A DNA stretch of 64,000 nt from DASVFB01 sp963766345 (GTDB lineage Bacteria; Actinomycetota; Thermoleophilia; Gaiellales; Gaiellaceae), in NCBI GenBank assembly GCA_963766345.1, contig CAVXZL010000012.1, forward strand, positions 62,001 to 126,000, written 5' to 3'. Of this stretch, positions 43,233 to 52,527 are shown piece after piece. A model generated the notes under the pieces. That model saw nothing but the letters and a program-made list of their open reading frames with translations, ran no database searches and was not told the origin of the DNA. The translations under genes and the position numbers were made by a program. Each line of letters begins with the position of its first letter. Positions within the stretch are counted from its first letter, which is position 1.

Positions 43233-46200
43233 ATGAACAAGTCACGCAACCTGCTCGCGGCGACGGTCGGCGCGCTCGTCCTCGCCGCCACGCTCGCCGC
43301 AAGCGGCACGCCCGCGTCCGCGGCGGGCTCTCAGAGCTTCTTCTCCTCGTTCGAGTCCGGCGATCCACAGCCGACCTGGACGAACACCGTCGACGCGGGC
43401 AAGTCCTCCGGCGTCGTCGGCCCGAAGACGACCGGCATTCCCGGCAACGTCACGGACAAGGTCGTCGAGGTCACGGCCAACGGCGAGAACGCCGGCTCCG
43501 GCGAGGTGAAGGAGAACCTCACCGACGGCGACATCTTCTCGAAATGGCTCGTGTTCGAGCCCACCGGCTGGGTCGTCTACAAGCTGTCCGAGCCGGTGAA
43601 GGTCGTGCTCTACGCACTCGGCTCGGCCAATGACGCGCCGGGCCGCGACCCGCAGGACTGGACCTTCCAGGGCTCCAACGACGGCCACACGTGGGCGACG
43701 CTCGACACGCAGGTCGACCAGTCGTTCAGCGAGCGCTTCCAGATGAAGCAGTACCCGGTCGCCAACGACCAGGCGTACCTCTATTACAAGCTCGACATCA
43801 CGCGGAACCACGGCGACGGCATCGTCCAGCTCGCCGAATGGCAGCTCTCGAACGGCGCGGACACGCCGCCGCAAGAGCCCGTGATGCGGAGCGAGACCGG
43901 TAGGGGCCCGCATAGCGCGTACAACGCGAAGACGAACGTCGGCTTCACCGGCGTGCGCGCGCTCGAGTACGGCGGCGAGCAGACGACCGACGGCCGCGGC
44001 TACTCGTACAACAAGGTCTTCGACGTCGACGTCGCGATCACGCCGCAGACGGAGCTGTCGTACCTGATCTTCCCGAACTTCGAAGAGGACGACCTGAGCT
44101 ACCCGAGCACGTACGCGTCGGTCGACCTCGCGTTCACGGACGGCACGTACCTCAGCGAGCTCGGCGCGAAGGATCAGCACGGCGCGACGCTGAGCCCGCA
44201 GGGGCAGGGCGCGTCGAAGACGCTGTACACGAACCAGTGGAACTACCTCGTCTCGCGGATCGGCGACGTCGCCGCGGGCAAGACGATCGACAGGATCCTC
44301 GTCGCGTACGACAACCCTGACGGCCCCGCCGACTTCGGCGGCTGGGTCGACGACATCAAGATCGACGGCAGCCCTGCCCACCCCGCGCGAACGCATCTGT
44401 CCGACTGGGTCGTCACGACGCGCGGCACGAACTCGAGCGGCAGCTTCTCGCGCGGCAACAACATCCCCGCCACGGCGGTCCCGCACGGCTTCAACTTCTG
44501 GGCGCCGGCGACGAACGCCGGAACGAGGAGCTGGTTCTACGAGTACCAGCGCGGCAACAACGCAGCGAACCTGCCGACGATCCAGGCGTTCGAGGCGAGC
44601 CACGAGCCGAGCCCGTGGATGGGCGACCGGCAGACGTTCCAGGTCATGCCGTCCGCGGCGTCCGGCACGCCGGACGCGAGCCGCAGCGCCCGCGCGCTGC
44701 CGTTCCGGCACGCGAACGAGATCGCGAAGCCGCACTACTACGGCGTCACGTTCGAGAACGGGATCCAGACCGAGATCGCCCCCACCGACCACGCGGCGAT
44801 CTTCCGCTTCACGTTCGCCGGCGCGAGCTCGAACCTCATCTTCGACAACGTCAACGACCAGGCCGGCATCACGATCGACCAGGCGAACGGCGTCGTGACG
44901 GGCTGGTCCGACGTTCGCAGCGGCCTCTCGAACGGCGCCACGCGCATGTTCATGTACGCGACGTTCGACAAGCCGGTGACGGCGAGCGGAAAGCTCTCGG
45001 CGAGCGGCAGGGACGCCGGCTACGTGAAGTTCGACACGACGGCCGACAAGACGGTGACGATGCGCATCGCCACGTCGCTGATCAGCGTCGACCAGGCGCG
45101 CCACAACCTCGAGCTCGAGATCGGCGCCAGCGAGAGCTTCGAGTCCGTCGAGCAACGCGCGCAGCAGCAGTGGGATCGCAAGCTCGGCGTGATCGAGGTC
45201 GAAGGCGCGACCGACGACCAGCTGACGACGCTCTACTCGAACCTCTACCGCCTCAACCTCTATCCCAACTCCGCGTTCGAGAACACCGGCACGGCGGCGA
45301 CTCCCGTCTACATGCACGCGGTGCAGTCGTCGTCGTCGTTCGACATTCCCGCCGGCACGACGACGACGCGGACCGGCGCGCCCGTCGTCCCCGGGAAGGT
45401 CTACGTCAACAACGGCTTCTGGGACACCTACCGCACGATCTGGTCGGCGTACTCGCTGCTCTATCCGACGGACGCCGGCGAGCTCGTGAACGGCTTCGTC
45501 CAGCAGTACCGCGACGGCGGCTGGGTCGCGCGGTGGTCGTCGCCGGGCTACGCCAACCTCATGACCGGCACGAGCTCGGACGTCGCGTTCACGGACTCGT
45601 ACGTCAAGGGCGTTCGGAACTACAACGTCAAGGACGTGTACGACGCCGCGCTCGAGGACGCCACCGTGGCGCCGCCCGGGCCCGACCCGAACGACACGAA
45701 CGTCGGCCGCAAGGGCTTGCAGACCGCGCTCTTCCTCGGCTACACGCCGACGTACGTCGACGAGGGCGTGTCGTGGGCGCTCGAGAGCGACATCAACGAC
45801 TTCGGCATCGCCAACATGGCGAAGTTGCTCGCCGCCGATCCGGGCGTCGGCGCGGCGGGACAGAAGCGCTACCAGGAGGAGTCCGAGTACTTCTTCGAGC
45901 GTGCCCGCAACTACGTGAACATGTTCGACCCGGCGATCGGCTTCTTCCAGGGCCGCTCGGCCGACGGGCAGTGGAAGTCGACGCCCGCCGAGTACGACCC
46001 CCTCGTGTGGGGCCACGAGCGCGACTACACCGAGACCGACGGCTGGAACTTCGCGTTCCACGTGCCGCAGGACGGGCGCGGGCTCGCGAACCTCTACGGC
46101 GGCCGCACGAACCTCGCTGCGAAGCTCGACACGTTCTTCGCAACGCCGGAGACGGCGAAGTACCCGGGCTCCTACGGCGGGATCATCCACGAGATGATCG

Positions 46201-47864
46201 AGGCGCGTGACGTCCGCATGGGCCAGTGGGGCTTCTCGAACCAGGTCTCGCACCACATCCCGTACATGTACGACTACGCGGGGCAGCCGTCGAAGACCGA
46301 GACGATCGTGCGCGAGGCTCTGCGCCGGCTGTATCTCGGCAGCGAGATCGGGCAGGGCTATGCCGGCGACGAGGACAACGGCGAGACGTCGGCCTGGTAC
46401 ATCTTCAGCGCGCTCGGCTTCTATCCGCTCCAGGTCGGTAGCCCCTATTACGCGATCGGCTCGCCGCTGTTCACGAAGGCGACCGTCCACCTGGAGAACG
46501 GCCACGACCTCGTCGTCAGCGCGCCGTCGAACAGCGCGCGCAACGTCTACGTGCAGGGTCTGACCGTCAACGGCACGCCGCACGACACGGCCTACATCTC
46601 GCAGGCCGACATCGCGAACGGAGGCACGCTCGCGTTCGATCTCGGGCCGGTGCCGTCGCTGTGGGGAACCGCGGCCGGCGCGGCGCCGCCGTCGATCACG
46701 ACCGACGACACTGTCCCGCGGCCGTTGCGCGACGCGCTGGGCGGCGGCAGCGGCATGGTGACGGCGAGCAGCGGTGATTCACCGGCGGGACTGGTCGACG
46801 ACAACTCCGGCACCGAGGTCTCGCTCGACGGCACACAACCGTGGATCCAGTACCGATTCGCCGGAGACACGAAGCAGCTCGTGCGCTTCTACACGCTGAC
46901 GTCCGGCTCCGGCGATGCCGCCGCGGATCCGCGCAGCTGGGTCGTGAAGGGTTCGAACGACGGCAGCTCGTGGAAGGTGCTCGACGAACGCAGCAACGAG
47001 ACGTTCGCATGGCGAGCGCAGACGCGCCCCTTCAAACTCACGCGCCCGGGCAACTACGCGTATTACCGGATCGAAGTGACCGGGAACGGCGGCGCGGCCT
47101 CGACGACGCTCGCCGAGCTCGAGCTCCTGAACAACGACAAGCCCTCGCCGGTGACGGTGAAGGTGCAGGACGCCGTTGCGGGCGCGGGCGAGGACGCCGC
47201 AGTGAACGTGGTCGTGTCGAACAGCGGAGACGCGCCGGCGAGCGGTCAGATCGCGCTCACGAGCTCTGACGGCTGGACGGTCTCGCCTGCGACAGCCGCG
47301 TTCGGCCCGGTGAGCAGCGGCTCGTCCCAGACCGTGACGTTCCACGCCGCCGTTCCCGCCGGCACGGAGCCCGGCGACTACGCGGTGCAGGCCGTCGTGA
47401 CCTCGAAGCGCGGCACCGGCGCAGCGAGCGGCTTCGTCCACGTGACCGGCGACGTGATCTCGTTCACGCCGTTCACCTCGGCCGAGCAACCGTGGCTGTT
47501 CGACGCCGACGGCTCGCAGTCCGACGGCAGCGTGTTCGACGGGCACGCGCGTTATGCCGACGGCAACGCGCACTTCACGTACAAGTTCGACATCCCGAGC
47601 GACGTCACGGGCGGCACGCTGACGCTCGACATCGGCAACCAGTACCTCGTGGAGGTCTCGCCCGACAACCAGAACTGGACGATGGTGCTCGAGGCGACGG
47701 GACTGACGGGCGACACGGGACTCACGAACCGGGCCGAACGCTCGCTCGACCTCAACGCCATCCGGGGCGGGAGCCGGACGCTGTACGTGCGCGTCTCGGA
47801 CGACTATCCGCCTGACGGCTGGGGCGGCTGGCTCGCGCACGTGAGGCTCGAGCTGCAGCATTGA
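43233..47864 (+). CDS. Secreted GH92 alpha-mannosidase with carbohydrate-binding modules
   Basis: A 1543-residue exported enzyme for trimming alpha-mannose. Signal peptide at residues 1-31. About 60-205 is an F5/8-type-C (discoidin-like) module; about 390-1150 is the GH92 fold with WMGDRQTFQVMP, RNYTEADGWNFAFHVPQDG-type (DYTETDGWNFAFHVPQDG) and the key GDEDNGETSAWY near residue 1045; about 1170-1300 a second F5/8 module; 1305-1395 NEW3-like; 1400-1543 NPCBM-like. GGGGAGGTCTCG precedes ATG 43233. With the GH3 gene 3.3 kb away it suggests glycan use. A perfect terminator follows. Confidence 0.95.
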   Translation: MNKSRNLLAATVGALVLAATLAASGTPASAAGSQSFFSSFESGDPQPTWTNTVDAGKSSGVVGPKTTGIPGNVTDKVVEVTANGENAGSGEVKENLTDGDIFSKWLVFEPTGWVVYKLSEPVKVVLYALGSANDAPGRDPQDWTFQGSNDGHTWATLDTQVDQSFSERFQMKQYPVANDQAYLYYKLDITRNHGDGIVQLAEWQLSNGADTPPQEPVMRSETGRGPHSAYNAKTNVGFTGVRALEYGGEQTTDGRGYSYNKVFDVDVAITPQTELSYLIFPNFEEDDLSYPSTYASVDLAFTDGTYLSELGAKDQHGATLSPQGQGASKTLYTNQWNYLVSRIGDVAAGKTIDRILVAYDNPDGPADFGGWVDDIKIDGSPAHPARTHLSDWVVTTRGTNSSGSFSRGNNIPATAVPHGFNFWAPATNAGTRSWFYEYQRGNNAANLPTIQAFEASHEPSPWMGDRQTFQVMPSAASGTPDASRSARALPFRHANEIAKPHYYGVTFENGIQTEIAPTDHAAIFRFTFAGASSNLIFDNVNDQAGITIDQANGVVTGWSDVRSGLSNGATRMFMYATFDKPVTASGKLSASGRDAGYVKFDTTADKTVTMRIATSLISVDQARHNLELEIGASESFESVEQRAQQQWDRKLGVIEVEGATDDQLTTLYSNLYRLNLYPNSAFENTGTAATPVYMHAVQSSSSFDIPAGTTTTRTGAPVVPGKVYVNNGFWDTYRTIWSAYSLLYPTDAGELVNGFVQQYRDGGWVARWSSPGYANLMTGTSSDVAFTDSYVKGVRNYNVKDVYDAALEDATVAPPGPDPNDTNVGRKGLQTALFLGYTPTYVDEGVSWALESDINDFGIANMAKLLAADPGVGAAGQKRYQEESEYFFERARNYVNMFDPAIGFFQGRSADGQWKSTPAEYDPLVWGHERDYTETDGWNFAFHVPQDGRGLANLYGGRTNLAAKLDTFFATPETAKYPGSYGGIIHEMIEARDVRMGQWGFSNQVSHHIPYMYDYAGQPSKTETIVREALRRLYLGSEIGQGYAGDEDNGETSAWYIFSALGFYPLQVGSPYYAIGSPLFTKATVHLENGHDLVVSAPSNSARNVYVQGLTVNGTPHDTAYISQADIANGGTLAFDLGPVPSLWGTAAGAAPPSITTDDTVPRPLRDALGGGSGMVTASSGDSPAGLVDDNSGTEVSLDGTQPWIQYRFAGDTKQLVRFYTLTSGSGDAAADPRSWVVKGSNDGSSWKVLDERSNETFAWRAQTRPFKLTRPGNYAYYRIEVTGNGGAASTTLAELELLNNDKPSPVTVKVQDAVAGAGEDAAVNVVVSNSGDAPASGQIALTSSDGWTVSPATAAFGPVSSGSSQTVTFHAAVPAGTEPGDYAVQAVVTSKRGTGAASGFVHVTGDVISFTPFTSAEQPWLFDADGSQSDGSVFDGHARYADGNAHFTYKFDIPSDVTGGTLTLDIGNQYLVEVSPDNQNWTMVLEATGLTGDTGLTNRAERSLDLNAIRGGSRTLYVRVSDDYPPDGWGGWLAHVRLELQH

Positions 47865-47875
47865 GCGCCGGGATC

Positions 47876-47899
47876 GGGGAGGCGCGAAAGCGCCTCCCC
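47876..47899 (+). terminator. Hairpin terminator of the GH92 gene
   Basis: Perfect 10-bp inverted repeat GGGGAGGCGC and GCGCCTCCCC closing a GAAA tetraloop, 12 bases after the GH92 stop codon. Confidence 0.82.
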
Positions 47900-47989
47900 A
47901 CCGCTGCCCGGACGTCGGACAGAACCACGCGGTGGACTCGAGCGCGGCAAGCGTGGCCGAGCTGACGCCCACCGGGTAGCGTCCCGCAC

Positions 47990-48310
47990 GTGGTGATCGT
48001 CGTCGTCCTCGTGATCATCGTCCTCGCGTTGCTGCTCGCGGGATCGCTGATCGGCCTCGCGTTCAGCCTCCTCTGGCTCGCGCTCACCGGACTGATCATC
48101 GGCGCGCTCGGGCGGCTCGTGCTCCCGGGCCGGCAGGAGGTCGGCCTGCTCGCCACCGCGCTCGTCGGCATCGCGGCGAGCCTCCTCGGCGGCATCCTCG
48201 CCGACGTCTTCGACGTCGGCCGGATCATCCAGTTCCTCGTCGCGGTCGCGCTCGCCGCGATCGGGATCACGCTGTTCGCGTCGACAGAACGCGGTCGAGC
48301 GGCTACCTAG
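47990..48310 (+). CDS. GlsB/YeaQ/YmgE family small membrane protein
   Basis: A 106-residue protein with three hydrophobic helices and the family core LIIGALGRLVLPGRQEVGLLATALVGIAASLLGG (in shorter parts: GALGRLVLPGRQ, LLATALVGIAASLLGG). Members are stress-associated transglycosylase-related membrane proteins of unclear function. GTG at 47990 is one of two adjacent GTGs. Its stop overlaps the 3' end of the convergent zinc-ribbon gene by 8 bases. Confidence 0.85.
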   Translation: MVIVVVLVIIVLALLLAGSLIGLAFSLLWLALTGLIIGALGRLVLPGRQEVGLLATALVGIAASLLGGILADVFDVGRIIQFLVAVALAAIGITLFASTERGRAAT

Positions 48311-48488
48311 CGCTCAGAGGACGCCACGGCGTGTGCGTCCACGCGTCGATCGCATGGCACATCGGGCAGCGCTCCGGCCCCTCTGCGCGCACGATGCCGT
48401 AGCCGCACGCCGAGCATTCGAGGCTGAACTTCCGCGGCAGCAGCGCCATGCGCCGCTCCTCGTCGATCCGTTCCGCGACGGCTTTCAT
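48303..48488 (-). CDS. Small zinc-ribbon protein
   Basis: A 61-residue protein with CSACGYGI and CPMCHA, a Zn-binding pair like that of rubredoxin-like or ribbon regulators. ATG 48488 follows AAAGGAG by nine bases. The C-terminus WTHTPWRPLSAR overlaps the GlsB gene end on the other strand. Function unknown; it may bind RNA or another protein. Confidence 0.78.
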   Translation of the reverse strand: MKAVAERIDEERRMALLPRKFSLECSACGYGIVRAEGPERCPMCHAIDAWTHTPWRPLSAR

Positions 48489-48518
48489 CGAGCCGGCTCC
48501 TTTCTCTGGGCGATCGGC

Positions 48519-48546
48519 CGAGGCCGGTGTCCGCACACCGGCCTCG
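48519..48546. terminator. Perfect hairpin after the two-component operon
   Basis: 12-bp perfect stem CGAGGCCGGTGT and ACACCGGCCTCG with a CCGC loop. It lies 143 bases beyond the stop of the response-regulator gene on the minus strand and 31 bases upstream of the zinc-ribbon start. It probably ends that operon. Confidence 0.6.
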
Positions 48547-48688
48547 ACGTCTCTGTCACGCGCCGGGTTCGCGGAGCCCGTACTGCGCCGGGTGGACGAG
48601 CCCCAACTGACGCCGTGTCATCGCGACAAGCTTCGCCGAGCGGGGCCGTGACCGCCATGGGGCGACGGCCCCATCTTCGCCGCCGGCG

Positions 48689-49345
48689 TCAGGGCTGGAT
48701 CAGGCCGCGGCGAATCGCATAGCGGGTCAGCTCCACGCGGTCGCTCATCCCGAGCTTGTCGAGGATGTTCTGGCGGTGGCGATCGACGGTCTTGACGCTG
48801 ATCACGAGCTCCTGCGCGATCTCCTTCGAGGAGTACGCCTCCGCGATCAGCTTCAGCACCTGCAGCTCGCGCGGTGTCAGGACGTCGAACTCCGCGTCGT
48901 CCGGGCGTCCGCGCTCGACGAAGTCCTTCACGAGGCTCGAGACCGCCGACGGATAGAGGAACGACTGACCGCGCACCGTCCGTCTCACCGCATCGACGAT
49001 GTCGTGGTCGGCGTCCGACTTCAGCACGTAGCCGGACGCGCCGGCCTTGAGCGACTCGAACAGGAACTGCTCGCTGTCGTACATCGACAGCATCAGGAGC
49101 TTGAGCTCCGGCTTGCGCTTCCGCAGCTCCTCCGCCGCCTGGATGCCGGTCTGCTTCGGCATCGCGACGTCGAGAATCGCGACATGGACGTCGTCTGCGA
49201 GCGCCCGCTTCACCGCCTGGGCGCCGTCCTCCGCCTCGGCCACGACCTCGAGGTCCGGCTGCGCGTCGAGAACCTTCTTCAGCCCCGAGCGCACGATCGG
49301 ATGGTCGTCCGCGACGAGGATGCGCGTCACGAGCGGGACAGGCAT
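48689..49345 (-). CDS. NarL/LuxR-family response regulator
   Basis: A 218-residue protein: receiver with acidic pair ADDHP, phospho-acceptor Asp in VAILDVAMPKQ, switch residues LSMYDSEQ and K in YVLKSDAD; C-terminal LuxR-type HTH (LTPRELQVLKLIAEAYSSKEIAQEL, VKTVDRHRQNILDKLG). ATG 49345 overlaps the kinase stop by one base (TGATG). Partner is the kinase encoded immediately upstream. Confidence 0.95.
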   Translation of the reverse strand: MPVPLVTRILVADDHPIVRSGLKKVLDAQPDLEVVAEAEDGAQAVKRALADDVHVAILDVAMPKQTGIQAAEELRKRKPELKLLMLSMYDSEQFLFESLKAGASGYVLKSDADHDIVDAVRRTVRGQSFLYPSAVSSLVKDFVERGRPDDAEFDVLTPRELQVLKLIAEAYSSKEIAQELVISVKTVDRHRQNILDKLGMSDRVELTRYAIRRGLIQP

Positions 49346-50289
49346 CAGGGCCGCTCCGCCGGAACCTCGAGCCTGATCTCGACGCCGCCGTCGTGCGCGC
49401 GCTTGACGGCGAGCGCGCCGCCGACGAGGACCGCGCGCTCGCGCATCCCGCGCAAGCCGCCGTGGCCGTTCAGCGCCGCAGCCTCGTCCATCCCCCGGCC
49501 GTCGTCGACGACGCGAAGCACGACGCTGCCGGGCCCCGGCTCGAGCACGATGCCGACGCGCGACGCGTGGGCGTGGCGCGCGACGTTCGTGAGGCTCTCC
49601 TGTGCGACGCGGTAGACCGCGAGCTCGGCCTCGTCGGAGAGCGCCGGCAGGTCGTCGGCGAAGTCGCGATCGATCCGCAGGCCGCTCTGGTCGGCGAATT
49701 TGCGCGACAGCTCGATGAGAGCGCTGACGAGACCGAGGTGCTCGAGCATCTCCGGGCGCAGCTCGCGCGCGATTCGCCGCACCTCCTCGAGCGCCTGGCG
49801 GACGGCCGCCTTCGTCTCGTCGCTCCGGCCCTCGCTCTCGAGCTGGAGCAACACTCCCGTGAGCACCTGGCCGACCTCGTCGTGCAGGCCGCGCGCGATT
49901 CTCGCGCGCTCGGACTCCTGCGCCCGCAAGGCGCGCGCACCGCTCTCGCGCCGCTCCGACTCCAGCCGGTCGAGCATCTGGTTGAAGACGTGAACGAGCT
50001 GACCGACCTCTCGTCCGCCCTCCTCCACGAGCCGCTGTCCCGGTCGCAGCAGGTCGACCGTCCTCATCCGTTGCACGAGCCGCTCGACCGGCCGCAGCGT
50101 GTGGCGAAGCAACAGAAGGTTCGCGGCGAGCATGACGGCGAGGCCGACCGCGACGTCCGCGCCTTCGACGAACGCGAGGGACGTGTGGATTCGCTCTCGC
50201 GCCAGGAGGACGACGAGCGTCGCGATCACGAGCAGCGATGCGTTGATCGCGAAGACCCGCCACAGGAGCGGAAGCCGGGAGAAGCGCAC
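49345..50289 (-). CDS. Sensor histidine kinase (HisKA_3, NarX-like)
   Basis: A 314-residue membrane kinase with two N-terminal helices, a short HAMP-like segment and the HisKA_3 H-box RIARGLHDEVGQVLTG (phospho-His), N-box YRVAQESLTNVARHAHA, and G-box DDGRGMDEA / GHGGLRGMRER. No large extracellular sensor domain, so the signal is probably membrane or intracellular. GTG 50289 start. Operon with the response regulator. Confidence 0.94.
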   Translation of the reverse strand: MRFSRLPLLWRVFAINASLLVIATLVVLLARERIHTSLAFVEGADVAVGLAVMLAANLLLLRHTLRPVERLVQRMRTVDLLRPGQRLVEEGGREVGQLVHVFNQMLDRLESERRESGARALRAQESERARIARGLHDEVGQVLTGVLLQLESEGRSDETKAAVRQALEEVRRIARELRPEMLEHLGLVSALIELSRKFADQSGLRIDRDFADDLPALSDEAELAVYRVAQESLTNVARHAHASRVGIVLEPGPGSVVLRVVDDGRGMDEAAALNGHGGLRGMRERAVLVGGALAVKRAHDGGVEIRLEVPAERP

Positions 50290-50304
50290 CGTCAGGTGCT
50301 TGTT

Positions 50305-50763
50305 CTACCGCGTATCGGCTGCGGCGAGCGCAAGGCGGCGGTCGCTGCGCTTGCGTGTGGAGGGCGGCGCGACCAGCACGGGCACCGGCGTCGCGGCCTC
50401 CAGTTGGCGGGCGAGCGTCCACCGCAGGTTACGCCTGCCTAAACCCGCGGGACGCCCGCCCACCACGACGAGATCGGCCCCCTCCTCCGCGGCCACCCTC
50501 GCGACCGCTTCTGCGGGATCGCCCACGACAAGCCGGAGCTCGGCGTCGTGGCCGATCTGTCGTGCGACCTCATCGAGTGTCTGCTCGGCCCCGGTCCGTT
50601 CCTGCCTCGCAGTCACACTGTCTTCGGCGCCTTGCGGCACCGTCGCCAGGACGTAGACCAACACGAGCCGGAGGTCGAGCCGCGCTGCCAGCGCGCCCGC
50701 GAACTCCGCGGCGCTGCGTCCGGCCGTCGCCTCCGTGACGTCGCAGATGATCGTTCCGCCCAT
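50305..50763 (-). CDS. Universal stress protein (UspA domain)
   Basis: A 152-residue nucleotide-binding stress protein: IICDVTEA at the start, ARQIGHDAEL, VVGDPAEAVARVAAEEGADLVVVGGRPAGLG and TPVPVLVAP. The ATP motif (G-2x-G-9x-G-S/T) is only partly matched, so it may not bind ATP. ATG 50763 has a weak G-rich ribosome binding site; the kinase gene begins 15 bases after this gene ends, so all three may be co-transcribed. Confidence 0.85.
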   Translation of the reverse strand: MGGTIICDVTEATAGRSAAEFAGALAARLDLRLVLVYVLATVPQGAEDSVTARQERTGAEQTLDEVARQIGHDAELRLVVGDPAEAVARVAAEEGADLVVVGGRPAGLGRRNLRWTLARQLEAATPVPVLVAPPSTRKRSDRRLALAAADTR

Positions 50764-50789
50764 CGCCCCCACGCTAGGAGGCGCCTGGG

Positions 50790-52514
50790 TCAGGCGCTAT
50801 CGGGCCGTGACCCCATCTCGACGTAGCGCGCGGCGAGCGTCGTCGCGAGCGTTCGGTGGGCGGCGCTCGTCCCGACGAGGTCGACCGGGCCGGGTCGAGC
50901 GAGTGCTCGCGCGCGAATGCGAGCGGCAGCCCGGGCAGCGGCGGCCGGCACCAGCATGTCGGCGGGCCGCCCGGATGCGGGCAGACGGCGCTCGCGACCG
51001 GCCAGGACACCTCGGCCGCCAGTGCGGCGCGGAGCGGCGCGAGGTCTTCCGCCGCGCCGCCGGGTTTCCAGTCGAAGACGAGGTGCGGTGCGGCGGGATC
51101 GCTCTCCGCGACGGCCTCTTGCCAGCCGCGGCTGCCCGAGCGCCGCGGCCGCGACGAACACGCCCCCGCGCGTGCGATCCGACCACGGCTCACGCGCGAA
51201 CGTCACGTGCTCGACGGCGGCGAAGCCCTCCTCCGCGGACGGAGGCTCGAGCTCACGCAGCGCCCGCATCTGCGACGTCGGCGCGAGCGCACCCTGTTCT
51301 TTGCGCGCGAGGACGCGCAACTCCTCCGGCGTCGGCAGCGATCCGAACCGCTCCAGCAGTCGCTCGACGAGGTTCACCTGCGCCTGTGCGAGCGGCGTGT
51401 CGATCCAGACGCACCGCGCCGACGCGCCGTACCGGCTCGCCGCGTCGACGGCATAGCTCCGCGAGGCGCGCGTGAGGTACGTGTTGTCGAGGACGATGCG
51501 CCGGGCGCCGGCCGCCAGCAGCTCGTCGAGCGCAGCGGCGAGCTCCCGCAGCGATCCGCCGCGTTCGTCACGGTTCAATCGCTCGTAGCCGCGCGCGACG
51601 TGCGTCTCGGCGAAGCGGCTCTTGCCCGCGCCGGGGATGCCCATCACGAGCACGACCTCTGCATCGCGCCGCCGTGCTCGTTGGGGCCGCGCCTCGCCGA
51701 GCTCGCGGGCGAGGAGCGCGCGCTCGTCGTCCGTCAAGGTGAGCCGTGACGCCGCAGCTGCCGAGCGAGCCGTCTCGGGCCGACGCGCGCCGGGGATCGC
51801 GACGACCTCCGGTGAGAGAGACAGCAGCCACGCGAGCGCGACCTGCGCGGGCGTCGCCGCGTGAGCATTCGCGACGCCGGCCAGCGCCTCGTTTCGCTCG
51901 AGACGCGCGGCGCGGCGCGGCCCGCCGAGCGGCGAGTGCGCGAGCACCGCGATGCCGCGCTCGGTGCACCGCTCGACGACGCCGCCTCTCAGCGCCGCGA
52001 TGTCGAACGGACTGAGCGGCACCTGCACCGCGGCGATCGGCGCCAGCTCGAGTGCCTCGTCGAGCAGCCGGAGGTTGACGTTCGAGACGCCCACGCGCCG
52101 GACGAGCCCTTCGTCCACGAGGCGCGCGAGCGCGCGCACCGACGTCCGCCACGGCGTCCGCGGGTCGGGCACGTGCAAGAGATAGAGGTCGATCGGCAGC
52201 CCGTCGAGCGCGTCGACACTCGCCTCGCAGTCGGCACGGATCGCCTTCGCGCGGCCGTCCGGCACCCAGGCTCCGCCCGCCCGCGACATCCCTCCCTTCG
52301 TGACGAGGCGCGCGCCCTCCGCGCCGCGAAGCGCCCGCGCGAGCAACCGCTCGTTGTCGCCGTATGAGCGTGCCGTGTCGAAGACCGTGACGCCCGCGGC
52401 GACAGCGGCGGCGATCGTCGCGTGCGCGCGCTCCTCGTCCCGATCCTCGTCGGTAGAGAGCCGCATGCAGCCGAGGCCGACGCGCAGCTCGCTCGCGCGC
52501 CTGGCGCCTTGCAC
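50790..52514 (-). CDS. Aldo/keto reductase fused to a P-loop kinase-like domain; two compensating frameshifts in the tail
   Basis: A 574-residue fusion. Residues 1-285 are an AKR barrel (GLGCMRLS, VFDTARSYGDNERLL, YLLHVPDP, GVSNVNLR, SPLGG, TPAQVALAWLL). Residues about 293-440 are a P-loop kinase (VVLVMGIPGAGKSRF, VLDNTYLTRASR, WIDTPLAQA), like polynucleotide-kinase-type enzymes. The C-terminal 130 residues make sense in another frame (HLVFDWKPGGAAEDL, CTHPGGPP-like, LPLAFAREHSLDPARST), with an extra base near 51125 and a missing one near 50884 restoring LVGTSAAHRTLATTL. Domains are joined in-frame without stop. Function of the pair is unknown. Confidence 0.75.
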   Translation of the reverse strand: MQGARRASELRVGLGCMRLSTDEDRDEERAHATIAAAVAAGVTVFDTARSYGDNERLLARALRGAEGARLVTKGGMSRAGGAWVPDGRAKAIRADCEASVDALDGLPIDLYLLHVPDPRTPWRTSVRALARLVDEGLVRRVGVSNVNLRLLDEALELAPIAAVQVPLSPFDIAALRGGVVERCTERGIAVLAHSPLGGPRRAARLERNEALAGVANAHAATPAQVALAWLLSLSPEVVAIPGARRPETARSAAAASRLTLTDDERALLARELGEARPQRARRRDAEVVLVMGIPGAGKSRFAETHVARGYERLNRDERGGSLRELAAALDELLAAGARRIVLDNTYLTRASRSYAVDAASRYGASARCVWIDTPLAQAQVNLVERLLERFGSLPTPEELRVLARKEQGALAPTSQMRALRELEPPSAEEGFAAVEHVTFAREPWSDRTRGGVFVAAAALGQPRLARGRRGERSRRTAPRLRLETRRRGGRPRAAPRRTGGRGVLAGRERRLPASGRPADMLVPAAAARAAARIRARALARPGPVDLVGTSAAHRTLATTLAARYVEMGSRPDSA

Positions 52515-52527
52515 CTGAACCGTTCTC

